A DNA stretch of 64,000 bases from Bacillota bacterium (GTDB lineage Bacteria > Bacillota_I > Bacilli_A > RF39 > UBA660): assembly GCA_015059285.1 (NCBI GenBank), contig SVAS01000001.1, positions 194,217 to 258,216 on the forward strand, written 5' to 3'. The notes beneath the pieces are model-generated. The model was not told where the DNA came from, ran no database searches, and saw nothing but the letters and a program-made list of their open reading frames with translations. Shown one piece after another: positions 42,285 to 50,618 of this stretch; position 1 is the stretch's first letter, and each line of letters begins with the position of its first letter. A program made the position numbers and the translations under genes.

Positions 42285-43073
42285 ATGTTTAAAAGAGAAT
42301 TTAAAATAAATTTAAAATCACTAATTATTTGGACACTTATTATCGTATTTGTTTTGGTAATAGCATTTTTAATTTATCCATCTTTAATTACTGACACAGT
42401 TAATTTGGAAGAATTAGTAAATACAATGCCTAAAGAAATATTAGAAATTTTTAATATGGATACTATAAGTCTTAATTCAGTTAGTGGATGGTTACTTACT
42501 GAAGGATATCTTTTTATAAATTTAGTTGGTAGTTGCTTTTTTGCTATTCTAGGTGGAACTATTTTATTAAAAGAACAAAGCGATGGTACTATTGATTTCT
42601 TATTTGCAAAACCTATTAAAAAAAGTAAAATAGTCACTTCTAAATTACTTACAGGAACAATTTATATATTAATATTTAATACTATTATTTCTGTTACTAA
42701 TTTCATCGGTTTAAATTTAAGTAATGATTTTAATTTTACACACTGGATTTTAATTAGTATAGCACCTATATTTATACATCTATTTTTCTTTGTTTTGAGC
42801 ATGTTTATATCTAATTATTTTAAGAAAACAAACAAAAGTCTTACTTTTAATATTGGTCTTGTTTTAGGAACTTATTTAATAGGTGTAATATCTCTAATGA
42901 GTGAAAAGTTAGAATTTTTAAAATATTTATCACCATTTGAATATATTAATTCTAAAACAATTGTAACTGATAATTGTTTAAATAGTTATAATTTGATTTT
43001 ATTAACAATTTATATAATTGTTTGTTTAATAGGTTTATATAAAACTTACAATAAAAAAGAACTTGGTTTATAA
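42285..43073 (+). CDS. ABC-2 type transporter permease
   Basis: 262 aa from the ATG at 42285, which follows AAGGAGG; an upstream in-frame ATG inside the ATPase gene is rejected. Six hydrophobic helices are visible, with the conserved block GGTILLKEQSDGTIDFLFAKPIKKSKIVTSKLL between helices 2 and 3, as in ABC-2 permeases of the ATP-driven exporter class. It pairs with the ATPase directly upstream. Confidence 0.88.
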   Translation: MFKREFKINLKSLIIWTLIIVFVLVIAFLIYPSLITDTVNLEELVNTMPKEILEIFNMDTISLNSVSGWLLTEGYLFINLVGSCFFAILGGTILLKEQSDGTIDFLFAKPIKKSKIVTSKLLTGTIYILIFNTIISVTNFIGLNLSNDFNFTHWILISIAPIFIHLFFFVLSMFISNYFKKTNKSLTFNIGLVLGTYLIGVISLMSEKLEFLKYLSPFEYINSKTIVTDNCLNSYNLILLTIYIIVCLIGLYKTYNKKELGL

Positions 43074-43075
43074 AT

Positions 43076-43103
43076 TTGACTCCTTTTAGTTTTGTGCTAT
43101 AAT
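43076..43103 (+). promoter_or_regulatory. Promoter of the phosphoesterase gene
   Basis: TTGACT (43076-43081), 16-bp spacer ending TGC, TATAAT (43098-43103). Confidence 0.75.
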
Positions 43104-43127
43104 AAGCGCTACTAAAGGAGTTTTATT

Positions 43128-44066
43128 ATGAGTAATTTTTTTAAGATTAAGAATATACAAATATATAATTCTAAAGTAATCAATGAAATTAAAATTTCAG
43201 AAATTGCAGACATTCACATAAGTCATTTAATTATTAAAAGAAAATTAGATAAAATAACAAGTTATATAAATGAGTTTAATCCAGACTATGTATGCATTCC
43301 TGGAGATTTATTAGATTATCTTAATATTTTAGAAGAAAAAGAATATTTTGAAATGTTAACAAAGTGGTTAACTAGTTTAGCAAGTTTTCGTCCTGTTTTA
43401 ATTTCTTTAGGTAGTCATGATATGGGTATTCAAGTTTCTAAAATTATTAATGAACGTGGATGGATTGAATCTAATTATTATGAATTTTTTAAAGAATTAG
43501 AAATGAAAGTTCCTAATTTATATGTTCTTGATAATAAAAATTATCAAGATGATAAAATATTGGTGTCTGGATATACACAAACATTTGAATATTGTTATAG
43601 TAGTGAAGATGTAGCACCAACTCTAATGGACGAAGATCTTAAAAAACAAGACTTTATTTTAAAAGCTCCAATAAATAAACCTGCTTGTATGCTTGTACAT
43701 GATCCAATACATTTAACTAGTCCTAAGGTAAAACAACATTTTGAAAATTATGATATTTTATTTAGTGGACACATGCATAATGCTATGGTACCGCCTATTA
43801 TAGATGAACTATGGAAAAGTAATAAAGGTTTTATAAAACCAAATAAGAGTTTAATAGCTCCAAATTCAAGAGGAATAGTACCTATTGATATTGAAGGTAA
43901 AATAGTTTATTTAATTGTTACTGGTGGTATTGTTAAAGTACAAGAAACAGCACCTAAAATTCTTCAACCTGTTAATAATTTATATCCAAGCTGTATTGAT
44001 AATATTGTATTAACACCAAACATTGAATGTTTAAAACCAAAAGTAAAAAGTTATTATAAATTTTAA
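43128..44066 (+). CDS. Calcineurin-like metallophosphoesterase
   Basis: 312 aa. The metal-binding motifs run in order: ADIHIS (DxH), CIPGDLLD (GDxxD), GSHD in place of GNHD/E, and late LVHDP and SGHMHN (GHxH). No signal peptide. Related Firmicute proteins act on phosphodiesters or nucleotides; the substrate is unknown. AAAGGAG lies 7 nt before the ATG. Monocistronic with a strong promoter and a shared bidirectional terminator. Confidence 0.88.
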   Translation: MSNFFKIKNIQIYNSKVINEIKISEIADIHISHLIIKRKLDKITSYINEFNPDYVCIPGDLLDYLNILEEKEYFEMLTKWLTSLASFRPVLISLGSHDMGIQVSKIINERGWIESNYYEFFKELEMKVPNLYVLDNKNYQDDKILVSGYTQTFEYCYSSEDVAPTLMDEDLKKQDFILKAPINKPACMLVHDPIHLTSPKVKQHFENYDILFSGHMHNAMVPPIIDELWKSNKGFIKPNKSLIAPNSRGIVPIDIEGKIVYLIVTGGIVKVQETAPKILQPVNNLYPSCIDNIVLTPNIECLKPKVKSYYKF

Positions 44067-44071
44067 TTATA

Positions 44072-44101
44072 AAAAAACAGAACTGATTTCGGTTCTGTTT
44101 T
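44072..44101. terminator. Bidirectional terminator, phosphoesterase / tandem-HTH gene
   Basis: AAAACAGAAC-TGATTTC-GGTTCTGTTTT between convergent genes. Confidence 0.85.
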
Positions 44102-44549
44102 AATATATATTTTTATCGTTTGTTTTACCACATAAAAAGTCTAATGATACTTTTGATAATTTTGAAAATTCAATTAAGAATATAGTAGGAATTAGTGTTA
44201 CGCCATTTTCGTAAGCACTAATTGCAGAATGGGTTGTATTAAATTTTTTAGCAAGTTTAACTTGTGTTAAATTTAATTCTTTTCTAACTTGTTTAAATCT
44301 TTTACCAACTTCTTTAACGTTTAACTCACAAAATGTTAAATTTTTTTCTTTAATATTAGATAAACCAACGACATAATCAATGCTTAAATTAAAAATATTA
44401 CAAAACTCATTTAATTTAAGTAGGGGAATTACATTTTTATTTATCTCCCAAAGAGAATACGCAGAGCGTTTAATATGCAACATTTCTGCCATCTTCATTT
44501 GCGTTAGTTCATTTTCTTCTCTAATAAGTTTTATTCTTTCAAAGTTCAT
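44100..44549 (-). CDS. Tandem XRE-type regulator (two HTH domains)
   Basis: 149 aa with two Cro/C1 helix-turn-helix domains in a row: residues about 5-62 (ENELTQMKMAEMLHIKRSAYSLWE) and about 80-138 (ELNLTQVKLAKKFNTTHSAISAYENG). Both end with the usual LSIDYVVG / VSLDFLCG. No other domain. Its promoter faces that of the surface operon at 44757, and 17-bp direct repeats lie between them, so it probably controls that operon and itself. GGTGATAG precedes the ATG. Confidence 0.85.
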   Translation of the reverse strand: MNFERIKLIREENELTQMKMAEMLHIKRSAYSLWEINKNVIPLLKLNEFCNIFNLSIDYVVGLSNIKEKNLTFCELNVKEVGKRFKQVRKELNLTQVKLAKKFNTTHSAISAYENGVTLIPTIFLIEFSKLSKVSLDFLCGKTNDKNIY

Positions 44550-44577
44550 ACTATCACCATAGTAATTTTCTCATTCG

Positions 44578-44614
44578 TGCTACAAATTATGACAAAATGC
44601 TACTCATTATGACA
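44578..44614 (+). promoter_or_regulatory. Direct-repeat operator in the divergent region
   Basis: TGCTACAAATTATGACA (44578-44594) and TGCTACTCATTATGACA (44598-44614) agree at 15 of 17 positions with a 20-bp period, so both face the same side of the helix. They cover the -35 zone of the surface operon promoter. A tandem-HTH protein encoded next door is the natural candidate to bind them. Confidence 0.65.
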
Positions 44615-44620
44615 TTTTTG

Positions 44621-44629
44621 TGTTATAAT
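44621..44629 (+). promoter_or_regulatory. Extended -10 of the surface operon
   Basis: TGTTATAAT directly after the direct repeats; the expected -35 position has no consensus, as in activator-dependent or extended -10 promoters. Confidence 0.6.
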
Positions 44630-44634
44630 GCTAG

Positions 44635-44666
44635 TGTAGTAATTTAAAAATCCAGCATTTACTACA
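44635..44666 (+). promoter_or_regulatory. Hairpin in the surface operon leader
   Basis: TGTAGTAA and TTACTACA, eight perfect pairs around a 16-nt loop, starting at about the predicted first nucleotide of a 120-nt leader. May protect the 5' end of the mRNA. Confidence 0.35.
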
Positions 44667-44756
44667 TGTTTTTAGGTAATTTGGTGTTGGGAGTGTGATT
44701 AAAAAGAATTTAATTAGTAGGTATTTGATTGAACATTAATTATGGAGGAGGTATTT

Positions 44757-45980
44757 ATGGATAAAAAAGTAAAAATAGTAATTGCATCTATTATTATCTT
44801 ATTGTGTACTGTTTTAATAATAATATGTATGATATTTAAAAATAAAACTTATACAGTAACATTTAATACAGATGGCGGTTCAATAATTGAAGTACAAAAA
44901 TTGAATAGAGGAGAACAAATAATAAAACCATTAGACCCAGAAAAAGAAGGATATGAGTTTATGGGCTGGTATTTAGATGGTAAACCATATTATTTTGATA
45001 CTACTATCAAAGATGATGTAGAGTTAGTAGCAAAGTGGCAGAAAAAAACTAATTTAGAAACTATTACAGTAACATTTAATACAGATGGTGGTTCAAAAAT
45101 TAGTTCAGTTGAAATTGAGAAAGGTAGTAAACTAAATAAGCCAAAAAATCCTACGAAAGAAGGTTTTATATTTGTTGAGTGGTTATTAGATAACAATTCA
45201 TTTAATTTTGATGTAGAAATAAAAAATGATATTACACTAACTGCTAAATGGGAAAAAGTTTCAAGTGTTGAAGTAAACGTTACATTTAATAGTAATGGTG
45301 GTAGTAGTGTCGCAACTAAAGTTATAAAAAAAGGGGGAAAAATAACTAAACCAACGAATCCTACAAGAACAGGTTATACGTTTAATGGTTGGTATTTAGA
45401 TAATAAATTATTTAATTTTAACGATAGTATTGAAAAAAGTATCACATTAACCGCTAATTGGATAAAAAATCAAACTAGTAACCCATCACAAAACCAAACA
45501 CCAACAAAACCAGAAGAAGTAAAAAAATATACCGTTACATTTAATAGTAATGGTGGTAGTAGTATTGGTGCGCAAACAATTACTGCAGGAGGTAAAGCTA
45601 CAAAACCGAAAGATCCTACAAGAGAAGGTTTTACATTTATTAATTGGACACATAATGGTGGAGCTTATGACTTTAATCAAGCTGTCAATGGGAACATTAT
45701 ATTAGTTGCTAATTGGGAAGTAATTCCAGTACCTGATATATATACAGTGTCATTGGAAGTTATTAATGGGCAAACTAATATTCCCGAAAGAAAAGCGATT
45801 GTGTATAAAAATGGTAGTATTATTACTGCTACTCAACTACTAAATCAAGATGGGGAATTATTAGGAAAATATATTCAATCATTAGGTGCTATTAGGGTTA
45901 ACAAAGCACAATATGATTTAGCAACTTCATTAAAAGTAAAACTATCTGATGGTAGTGTAGTTAGTGCAACAAAAAATTAA
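44757..45980 (+). CDS. Surface protein with four InlB-type (Listeria-Bacteroides) repeats
   Basis: 407 aa from the ATG at 44757; GGAGGAGG lies upstream and overlaps an earlier in-frame ATG (44742). A signal-anchor helix (about residues 5-28) exposes four InlB B-repeats of 65-80 residues, each opening YTVTFNTDGGS or VTFNSNGGSS and closing GW...LVAKW/LTANW. A short Asn/Gln/Pro linker separates repeats 3 and 4. The C-terminal 75 residues (YTVSLEVINGQTNIPERKAI) are a different, unrecognised beta domain. Such repeats serve in adhesion. Repeats 1 and 2 share almost identical DNA at their starts. The dockerin-containing gene follows after 15 bp. Confidence 0.85.
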   Translation: MDKKVKIVIASIIILLCTVLIIICMIFKNKTYTVTFNTDGGSIIEVQKLNRGEQIIKPLDPEKEGYEFMGWYLDGKPYYFDTTIKDDVELVAKWQKKTNLETITVTFNTDGGSKISSVEIEKGSKLNKPKNPTKEGFIFVEWLLDNNSFNFDVEIKNDITLTAKWEKVSSVEVNVTFNSNGGSSVATKVIKKGGKITKPTNPTRTGYTFNGWYLDNKLFNFNDSIEKSITLTANWIKNQTSNPSQNQTPTKPEEVKKYTVTFNSNGGSSIGAQTITAGGKATKPKDPTREGFTFINWTHNGGAYDFNQAVNGNIILVANWEVIPVPDIYTVSLEVINGQTNIPERKAIVYKNGSIITATQLLNQDGELLGKYIQSLGAIRVNKAQYDLATSLKVKLSDGSVVSATKN

Positions 45981-45995
45981 GTAAAGGAGTAAAAT

Positions 45996-48242
45996 ATGAA
46001 GAAGAAATTTATTAGTTTAGTAGTATTTTTATTTGCTATATTTTTTATAGGTAATATAGAAGTATTTGCATCAAACAACCCATATCCTATTTCTAGTCAT
46101 GATATACCAAGTGACACATATATAATAGGTACACATGCATTTGATGAAAATAGAACTTATCTTTCTACTCAAGATATAATGTGGGCAGCAAGAACTATTG
46201 ATGCAGAAACAATAGACGATATGATTATTTATTATAAGGATATGAATGGTATTTGGATTGATGGTTTAACAGGTGAGAACTTAACTGTTCCGTCAACATT
46301 TAAACTTGAAGAAATTAATGGTGAAGAAATTTCGTTAGTTTTAATAAATGTGGTATTAGAAGAATATGAAGTAGATGGTGGAGAAGGTTATAGTTCACTC
46401 CATACTGATGATTATAGTGAAATAGGATTTCATATAAATTTAGAGGAAAATAAAACGGAGTATAATTATAATATTATTTTTGATGCTTATAATGTTAAAG
46501 ATGGGGAATATAATTTAGATTTAAAGTGTCATCAATATGTAATTGAAGATGAGGGATTTACACCAACATCGTTTGAAATCGGTACAATTCCTACAAAAAT
46601 AGAAGTATCAAATGGGATATTTAGAATACCCGTAAAAATCACATCAACAGATTTTGATTATGTATCATGCGCAATGGATTTAAATCAAGATGAAGAAACT
46701 ATATCATCGGGGTTTATTATTGATGTTGGAGAACCTGAAGCTTCACTCGAGGCATCCGTTATAGGTGTAGGTTATGAATCAGAAGAAGGTGCTGGTTCTG
46801 GCGTTATCCATTCAGATACTGGATCATTTTATCTAATTAATGATGAAACTTTAACTAAAAATTTTGAGATAGCTTTTATGTCAAGATATATTGAAGAAGG
46901 AGACTATAAATTAGAAGTAAATGTTTTTAAAGATGATGATTTAGTAAATACTACGTCACCTGATGTTATAAGTGTTGGCGAAGGTGTAGATGAAGTATAT
47001 GGTTTTGCTAATGCAAAAGTTCAATTAACATTTGAAGATAAAATTGAAAGTGGAGTGTATGGATTTGAAGTAACTCTTTATAATTCTTTAGATGAATTAA
47101 TAGTAATTGAATATTTTTATCTAGTAGTTTCAGATGAAACAAAAATGGAAATGGTTTCTGAAATATGGGAAACAACAAATAATAATGAAATTTATCATAA
47201 TAGAGATGAATTTAGTTTTGATTCATCAATTACAAGGACATTTCATGCAGGGTTTTTAACGGAAAATATTGAAACAGGGACTTATGCAGTGAAAGCACAA
47301 TTAGAATATGTAGATATGGTAATCCCTGCTAATTTTGATTTTATGGCTAATCAAAATGTTGAAATTATAAAATCAGAAGAAATAGAATATTTTGATTATG
47401 ATTTCAAAATTCCGAAAGGTGCTGGTTCTGGAAGATATCATGTGTTTTTAACATTACATGAGTTAATTGAAGATGATGAATTTGGTGGAATGATTGTCAG
47501 TGCACAACCAATTGCCCAAACTAGCTTTACTTTTACAATTGAAGAAGAAGTTTTATATGGTGATATTAATCTTGATGGTGAAATAGATATTGGTGATGCT
47601 ACTATGGTACTTCGTTATGTCAATGATTTAGATGAGTTAACTAATGATGAACTAACAAGAGCTGATGTAAATGGTGATGGATTTATTAATAATGTTGACG
47701 CACTTTTAATCCAAGGTTTTGAATCAGGATATTATCCAAACACACTTCCAAATATTCAAATTGAAAATTATGTGTTATATGGCGATACTTTAGATTCAGG
47801 AGATTTGTATAGAAATGAAAGTCCTATGGCATATTCAGTAGTAGAACAATATTTAAATGGTAATACTGATATATTAACTGGACAAGCTCTTAAAAATGCT
47901 GATGTAAATGGTGATAATGTTATTAATCATGTTGATAAAGTGTTAATATATGGTTATATAAATGAACTTGTACAATTTAGCTTACCAAGTATTACACCAA
48001 TAAATGAGTATATACTATATGGTGATGTTACAAATGATGGTATTATTTCTCAAGACGACGCGTATTTAATAAATCAATATATAAGTGGAAGTGGAACTAT
48101 AAGTTCTCAAGGACTTAAAAACGCTGATATTAATAATGATGGTAACATTGATAATACTGACTATGAAATAATTAACCAAGGTATTATAGAGGGTATTTTT
48201 GAAGATAATATGCCTTTATTTACACCAGTTACAAATAATTAA
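45996..48242 (+). CDS. Secreted protein with three dockerin-like modules
   Basis: 748 aa. A clear signal peptide (MKKKFISLVVFLFAIFFIGN, cleavage near VFA) leads to about 500 residues of beta-rich, very acidic sequence with repeated units that contain GAGSG (EEGAGSGVIHS, KGAGSGRYHV). The last 220 residues hold three dockerin type I-like modules, each starting LYGD and built from calcium-loop pairs: GDINLDGEIDIGDA with ADVNGDGFINNVDA; a second with a shortened first loop and ADVNGDNVINHVDK; and GDVTNDGIISQDDA with ADINNDGNIDNTDY. No LPxTG or cohesin is seen. Probably retained at the surface by protein-protein contacts, perhaps with the InlB-type partner. Confidence 0.82.
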   Translation: MKKKFISLVVFLFAIFFIGNIEVFASNNPYPISSHDIPSDTYIIGTHAFDENRTYLSTQDIMWAARTIDAETIDDMIIYYKDMNGIWIDGLTGENLTVPSTFKLEEINGEEISLVLINVVLEEYEVDGGEGYSSLHTDDYSEIGFHINLEENKTEYNYNIIFDAYNVKDGEYNLDLKCHQYVIEDEGFTPTSFEIGTIPTKIEVSNGIFRIPVKITSTDFDYVSCAMDLNQDEETISSGFIIDVGEPEASLEASVIGVGYESEEGAGSGVIHSDTGSFYLINDETLTKNFEIAFMSRYIEEGDYKLEVNVFKDDDLVNTTSPDVISVGEGVDEVYGFANAKVQLTFEDKIESGVYGFEVTLYNSLDELIVIEYFYLVVSDETKMEMVSEIWETTNNNEIYHNRDEFSFDSSITRTFHAGFLTENIETGTYAVKAQLEYVDMVIPANFDFMANQNVEIIKSEEIEYFDYDFKIPKGAGSGRYHVFLTLHELIEDDEFGGMIVSAQPIAQTSFTFTIEEEVLYGDINLDGEIDIGDATMVLRYVNDLDELTNDELTRADVNGDGFINNVDALLIQGFESGYYPNTLPNIQIENYVLYGDTLDSGDLYRNESPMAYSVVEQYLNGNTDILTGQALKNADVNGDNVINHVDKVLIYGYINELVQFSLPSITPINEYILYGDVTNDGIISQDDAYLINQYISGSGTISSQGLKNADINNDGNIDNTDYEIINQGIIEGIFEDNMPLFTPVTNN

Positions 48243-48273
48243 TTATTGATTATATAAAAGATTATAGTTACTT

Positions 48274-48308
48274 AAAAGGATATGTTTAATTTAAACGTAT
48301 CTTTTTTT
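48274..48308 (+). terminator. Terminator of the surface operon
   Basis: AAAGGATATGTTTAA and TTTAAACGTATCTTT pair with G-U steps, followed by a T run. Confidence 0.75.
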
Positions 48309-48345
48309 AATTATTGATAAATAAGCAAAAAACTATTTTTTTTGT

Positions 48346-48373
48346 TCATTTTTTTGAACTTTCGCATAAATTA
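48346..48373 (+). promoter_or_regulatory. Candidate sporulation promoter of cotE
   Basis: TCATTT (48346-48351), 13-nt spacer, CATAAATT (48365-48372) resembles SigE sites (about CATACANT); CATAAATTA also fits the SigK -10 but no AC is in place. cotE of Bacillus uses both sigma factors. Confidence 0.4.
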
Positions 48374-48391
48374 AACTAGAGAGGTGATAAA

Positions 48392-48940
48392 GTGACATCA
48401 TATAAAGAAATTGTAACTAAAGCTATAATTGGAAAAGGAAAAAAATATTTTAAAAACAATTATAATATTGAAGCTAAAGAGGCTACAAATGTTTTGGGCT
48501 GTTGGGTTATAAATCATAAATTTAAAGGGTATAAAACGGGAGATAAGATCGGTGTAGATGGGTCTTATGATGTAAACATTTGGTATTCTTATGATAATGA
48601 TAGTAAGACTACTGTTATTAATAAAAAAGTAGAATACAATGATTTATTTAATGTTAAAGTTAGAGAAAATGCTGATCTAAATGGAGATACCGATATTATT
48701 GTTAGAACTCTAAAACAACCTAATTGTTCAAAAGTTAATATTGAAAATGGAGTGATTTATTTTGATATAGAAAAAGAATTAGGTGTTGAAATAGTAGGAG
48801 AAACAAAAGTTAAAATTGCTATTGAAGAAGATGAAGAACCTTGGGATGAAATAGAAGATGAACTAACAGAAGAAACATTAGAAGAAATTGAACAAAGTGT
48901 AGAAGAAAATTATATAGACGAACAAATAGATAATAATTAG
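48392..48940 (+). CDS. cotE: Spore outer coat morphogenetic protein CotE
   Basis: 182 aa from a GTG start with AGAGGTG 6 nt upstream. It follows B. subtilis CotE along its length: YKEIVTKAIIGKGKK, LGCWVINHKF, DGSYDVNIWYSYD, LKQPNC, GVEIVGETKVKIAI, then a strongly acidic C-terminal tail (EDEEPWDEIEDEL). CotE anchors outer coat proteins around the forespore. Together with gerE it shows that this genome retains Bacilli-type coat formation. Monocistronic. Confidence 0.92.
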   Translation: MTSYKEIVTKAIIGKGKKYFKNNYNIEAKEATNVLGCWVINHKFKGYKTGDKIGVDGSYDVNIWYSYDNDSKTTVINKKVEYNDLFNVKVRENADLNGDTDIIVRTLKQPNCSKVNIENGVIYFDIEKELGVEIVGETKVKIAIEEDEEPWDEIEDELTEETLEEIEQSVEENYIDEQIDNN

Positions 48941-48965
48941 GCACCTTATTGGTGTCATTTTTTTT
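48938..48965 (+). terminator. Terminator of cotE
   Basis: GGCACC-TTATT-GGTGTC hairpin (one G-U) and a T8 run. Confidence 0.75.
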
Positions 48966-48971
48966 GTTGTA

Positions 48972-48980
48972 TGTTATAAT
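48972..48980 (+). promoter_or_regulatory. Extended -10 of the membrane protein gene
   Basis: TGTTATAAT, 18 bp before the ATG, right after the cotE terminator. Confidence 0.55.
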
Positions 48981-48998
48981 AAAATTGAGGTAGATGAT

Positions 48999-49994
48999 AT
49001 GCAGAAGAAAATAGATTTACTTTTAAAAATATTATTAGTTATTTGGTTTGTTTTAGTATTAGGTGTATGTATATTTGGAATGCCAATTAAAGAGTTTTTA
49101 ATTAATGATAATGTATATACTATTTCAGCTTTTGAATCTTTAATTATTCAAATAGTAGTAGGACTAGTAATTTTTGTTGTTAGTTTAATTTCACCACCAT
49201 TTATTTTTATAACAATATATTTACTTTATAGAATGATTACTCAAAATAAAATTAGACAAAATGCTAAATTTGAAAAAGAAAATTTAGAATATTGTAGAGA
49301 TCATTTAAATAAATTATCTCCAGGGATAATTTCATATTTGAAAAATTTTTCTATTGAAAAAGAAAAAGATATTAGCGCTCATATATTAAAACTTTTATAT
49401 GAAGGATATCTTATTGAAGAAGGTAATGTAATAAAAAAATCAAACAAAAATACTACACTTTTAACTAATTCGGATTTAGAAATTATACGCATGGTAGAAG
49501 AAAAAGATTTTTCTGATATAAGAAGTTATGAATTAGAAATAGAGAAAGAAGCTAAAGAAAATGGTTTACTTACTTCTAAAAATGATGTTTTAATTAAATT
49601 CATTGGTAAATTTATAGGCGGCATTATGTTAATACCAATTATTATAATTATTATCGCTAATATTATGATGTCTACAACTACTCAAGCTTTAATGGGTAAA
49701 TTTGAAATTATTATTTTCTTACTAATGTTTATTTTAAGTGTAGTACCAATTATAATAATCATTTATTCAATTGCTAGTTCAATGGCTGTATTTAAATATA
49801 AAACATCTATAATTCGTACTCCTAAGGGAAATAAATTAGTAAAAAATATATATGGATTAGAGAAATTCTTAAAAGATTTCAGTAATTTAGAAAAAGCAAG
49901 TTATAAAGAAGTTTATACTAGAGATTATTTTTTAATATATTCAGTAGTTTTAGGTATAAATAAAGAAATACCAAAAGAAATTATGAAAAAATAA
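48999..49994 (+). CDS. Membrane protein, DUF2207-like
   Basis: 331 aa with about four hydrophobic segments (8-29, 44-76, 203-225, 232-258). Between helices 2 and 3 is a cytosolic part, LSPGIISYLKNFSIEKEKDISAHILKLLYEGYL, which looks like the winged-helix region of DUF2207 proteins; a second cytosolic domain follows the last helix (LEKFLKDFSNLEKASYKEV). The N-terminal extracellular domain of full-length DUF2207 proteins is missing. Function unknown. Transcribed alone. Confidence 0.55.
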   Translation: MQKKIDLLLKILLVIWFVLVLGVCIFGMPIKEFLINDNVYTISAFESLIIQIVVGLVIFVVSLISPPFIFITIYLLYRMITQNKIRQNAKFEKENLEYCRDHLNKLSPGIISYLKNFSIEKEKDISAHILKLLYEGYLIEEGNVIKKSNKNTTLLTNSDLEIIRMVEEKDFSDIRSYELEIEKEAKENGLLTSKNDVLIKFIGKFIGGIMLIPIIIIIIANIMMSTTTQALMGKFEIIIFLLMFILSVVPIIIIIYSIASSMAVFKYKTSIIRTPKGNKLVKNIYGLEKFLKDFSNLEKASYKEVYTRDYFLIYSVVLGINKEIPKEIMKK

Positions 49995-49996
49995 CT

Positions 49997-50042
49997 TTGT
50001 CAACATAAAAAGGTTGACAATATAATATGATTATGGTAGAAT
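49997..50042 (+). promoter_or_regulatory. rpsP promoter with inverted repeat over the -35
   Basis: TTGACA (50014-50019), 17-bp spacer, TAGAAT (50037-50042) with TG before the -10. The -35 lies in one arm of a perfect 8-bp inverted repeat, TTGTCAAC (49997-50004) and GTTGACAA (50013-50020). It is not followed by a T run, so an operator is more likely than a terminator. Confidence 0.7.
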
Positions 50043-50064
50043 TAGTACGAATGGAGGGAAAATC

Positions 50065-50340
50065 ATGGCTGTTAAATTAAGATTAAAAAGAATGGGAGCA
50101 AAAAAAAGACCTTATTATCGTATTGTAGCTGCTGATTCAAGAAGTCCTAGAGATGGTAGATTTATTGAAACAGTTGGAACTTATAATCCAATTATGGAAC
50201 CAGCAGAAATCAAAATAGATGAAGAATTAGCTTTAAAATGGTTATCTACTGGAGCTATTCCTACTGATACTGTAAGAGATTTATTTAGAAGTCAAGGTAT
50301 TATGGAAAAATTCCATAATTCAAAGAAAGCAAGTAAATAA
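50065..50340 (+). CDS. rpsP: 30S ribosomal protein S16
   Basis: 91 aa. [34 protein letters not shown] is the universal S16 start, followed by GTYNPI and [18 protein letters not shown]. It binds 16S rRNA and aids 30S assembly. ATGGAGGG precedes the ATG. It overlaps khpA by one base. The usual rimM and trmD genes do not follow; a terminator closes the pair. Confidence 0.98.
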   Translation: MAVKLRLKRMGAKKRPYYRIVAADSRSPRDGRFIETVGTYNPIMEPAEIKIDEELALKWLSTGAIPTDTVRDLFRSQGIMEKFHNSKKASK

Positions 50341-50585
50341 TGAATTTAGTAGCATTAACAGAACACTTAATTAAAAGTTTAGTTAGTGAACCAGATATGG
50401 TGTCAGTAAAACAATTTGATGATGAAGAGGATATGATTGTTATTCAAGTTTTAGTAAATGATAGTGATATGGGAGCTGTAATTGGTAGAGGCGGAAATAT
50501 TGCTAATGCTATTAGAACTATTGTTCAAGCTAGTGCATATGCTAATAACTTGAAAAAAGTAAAAATTAATATTGATTCGTTTTAA
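50340..50585 (+). CDS. khpA: KH-domain RNA-binding protein KhpA
   Basis: 81 aa, a single KH domain: VIQVLVNDSDMGAVIGRGGNIANAIRTIVQASA, with GRGG the RNA-binding GxxG loop. KhpA forms a complex with KhpB that binds small RNAs and mRNAs and influences cell elongation in streptococci. Translationally coupled to rpsP, its standard neighbour in Firmicutes. Confidence 0.93.
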   Translation: MNLVALTEHLIKSLVSEPDMVSVKQFDDEEDMIVIQVLVNDSDMGAVIGRGGNIANAIRTIVQASAYANNLKKVKINIDSF

Positions 50586-50587
50586 TG

Positions 50588-50618
50588 AAGCAAACCTATA
50601 ATGGTTTGTTTTTTTTTG
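50588..50618 (+). terminator. Terminator of rpsP-khpA
   Basis: CAAACC-TATAAT-GGTTTG followed by T9. Confidence 0.85.
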
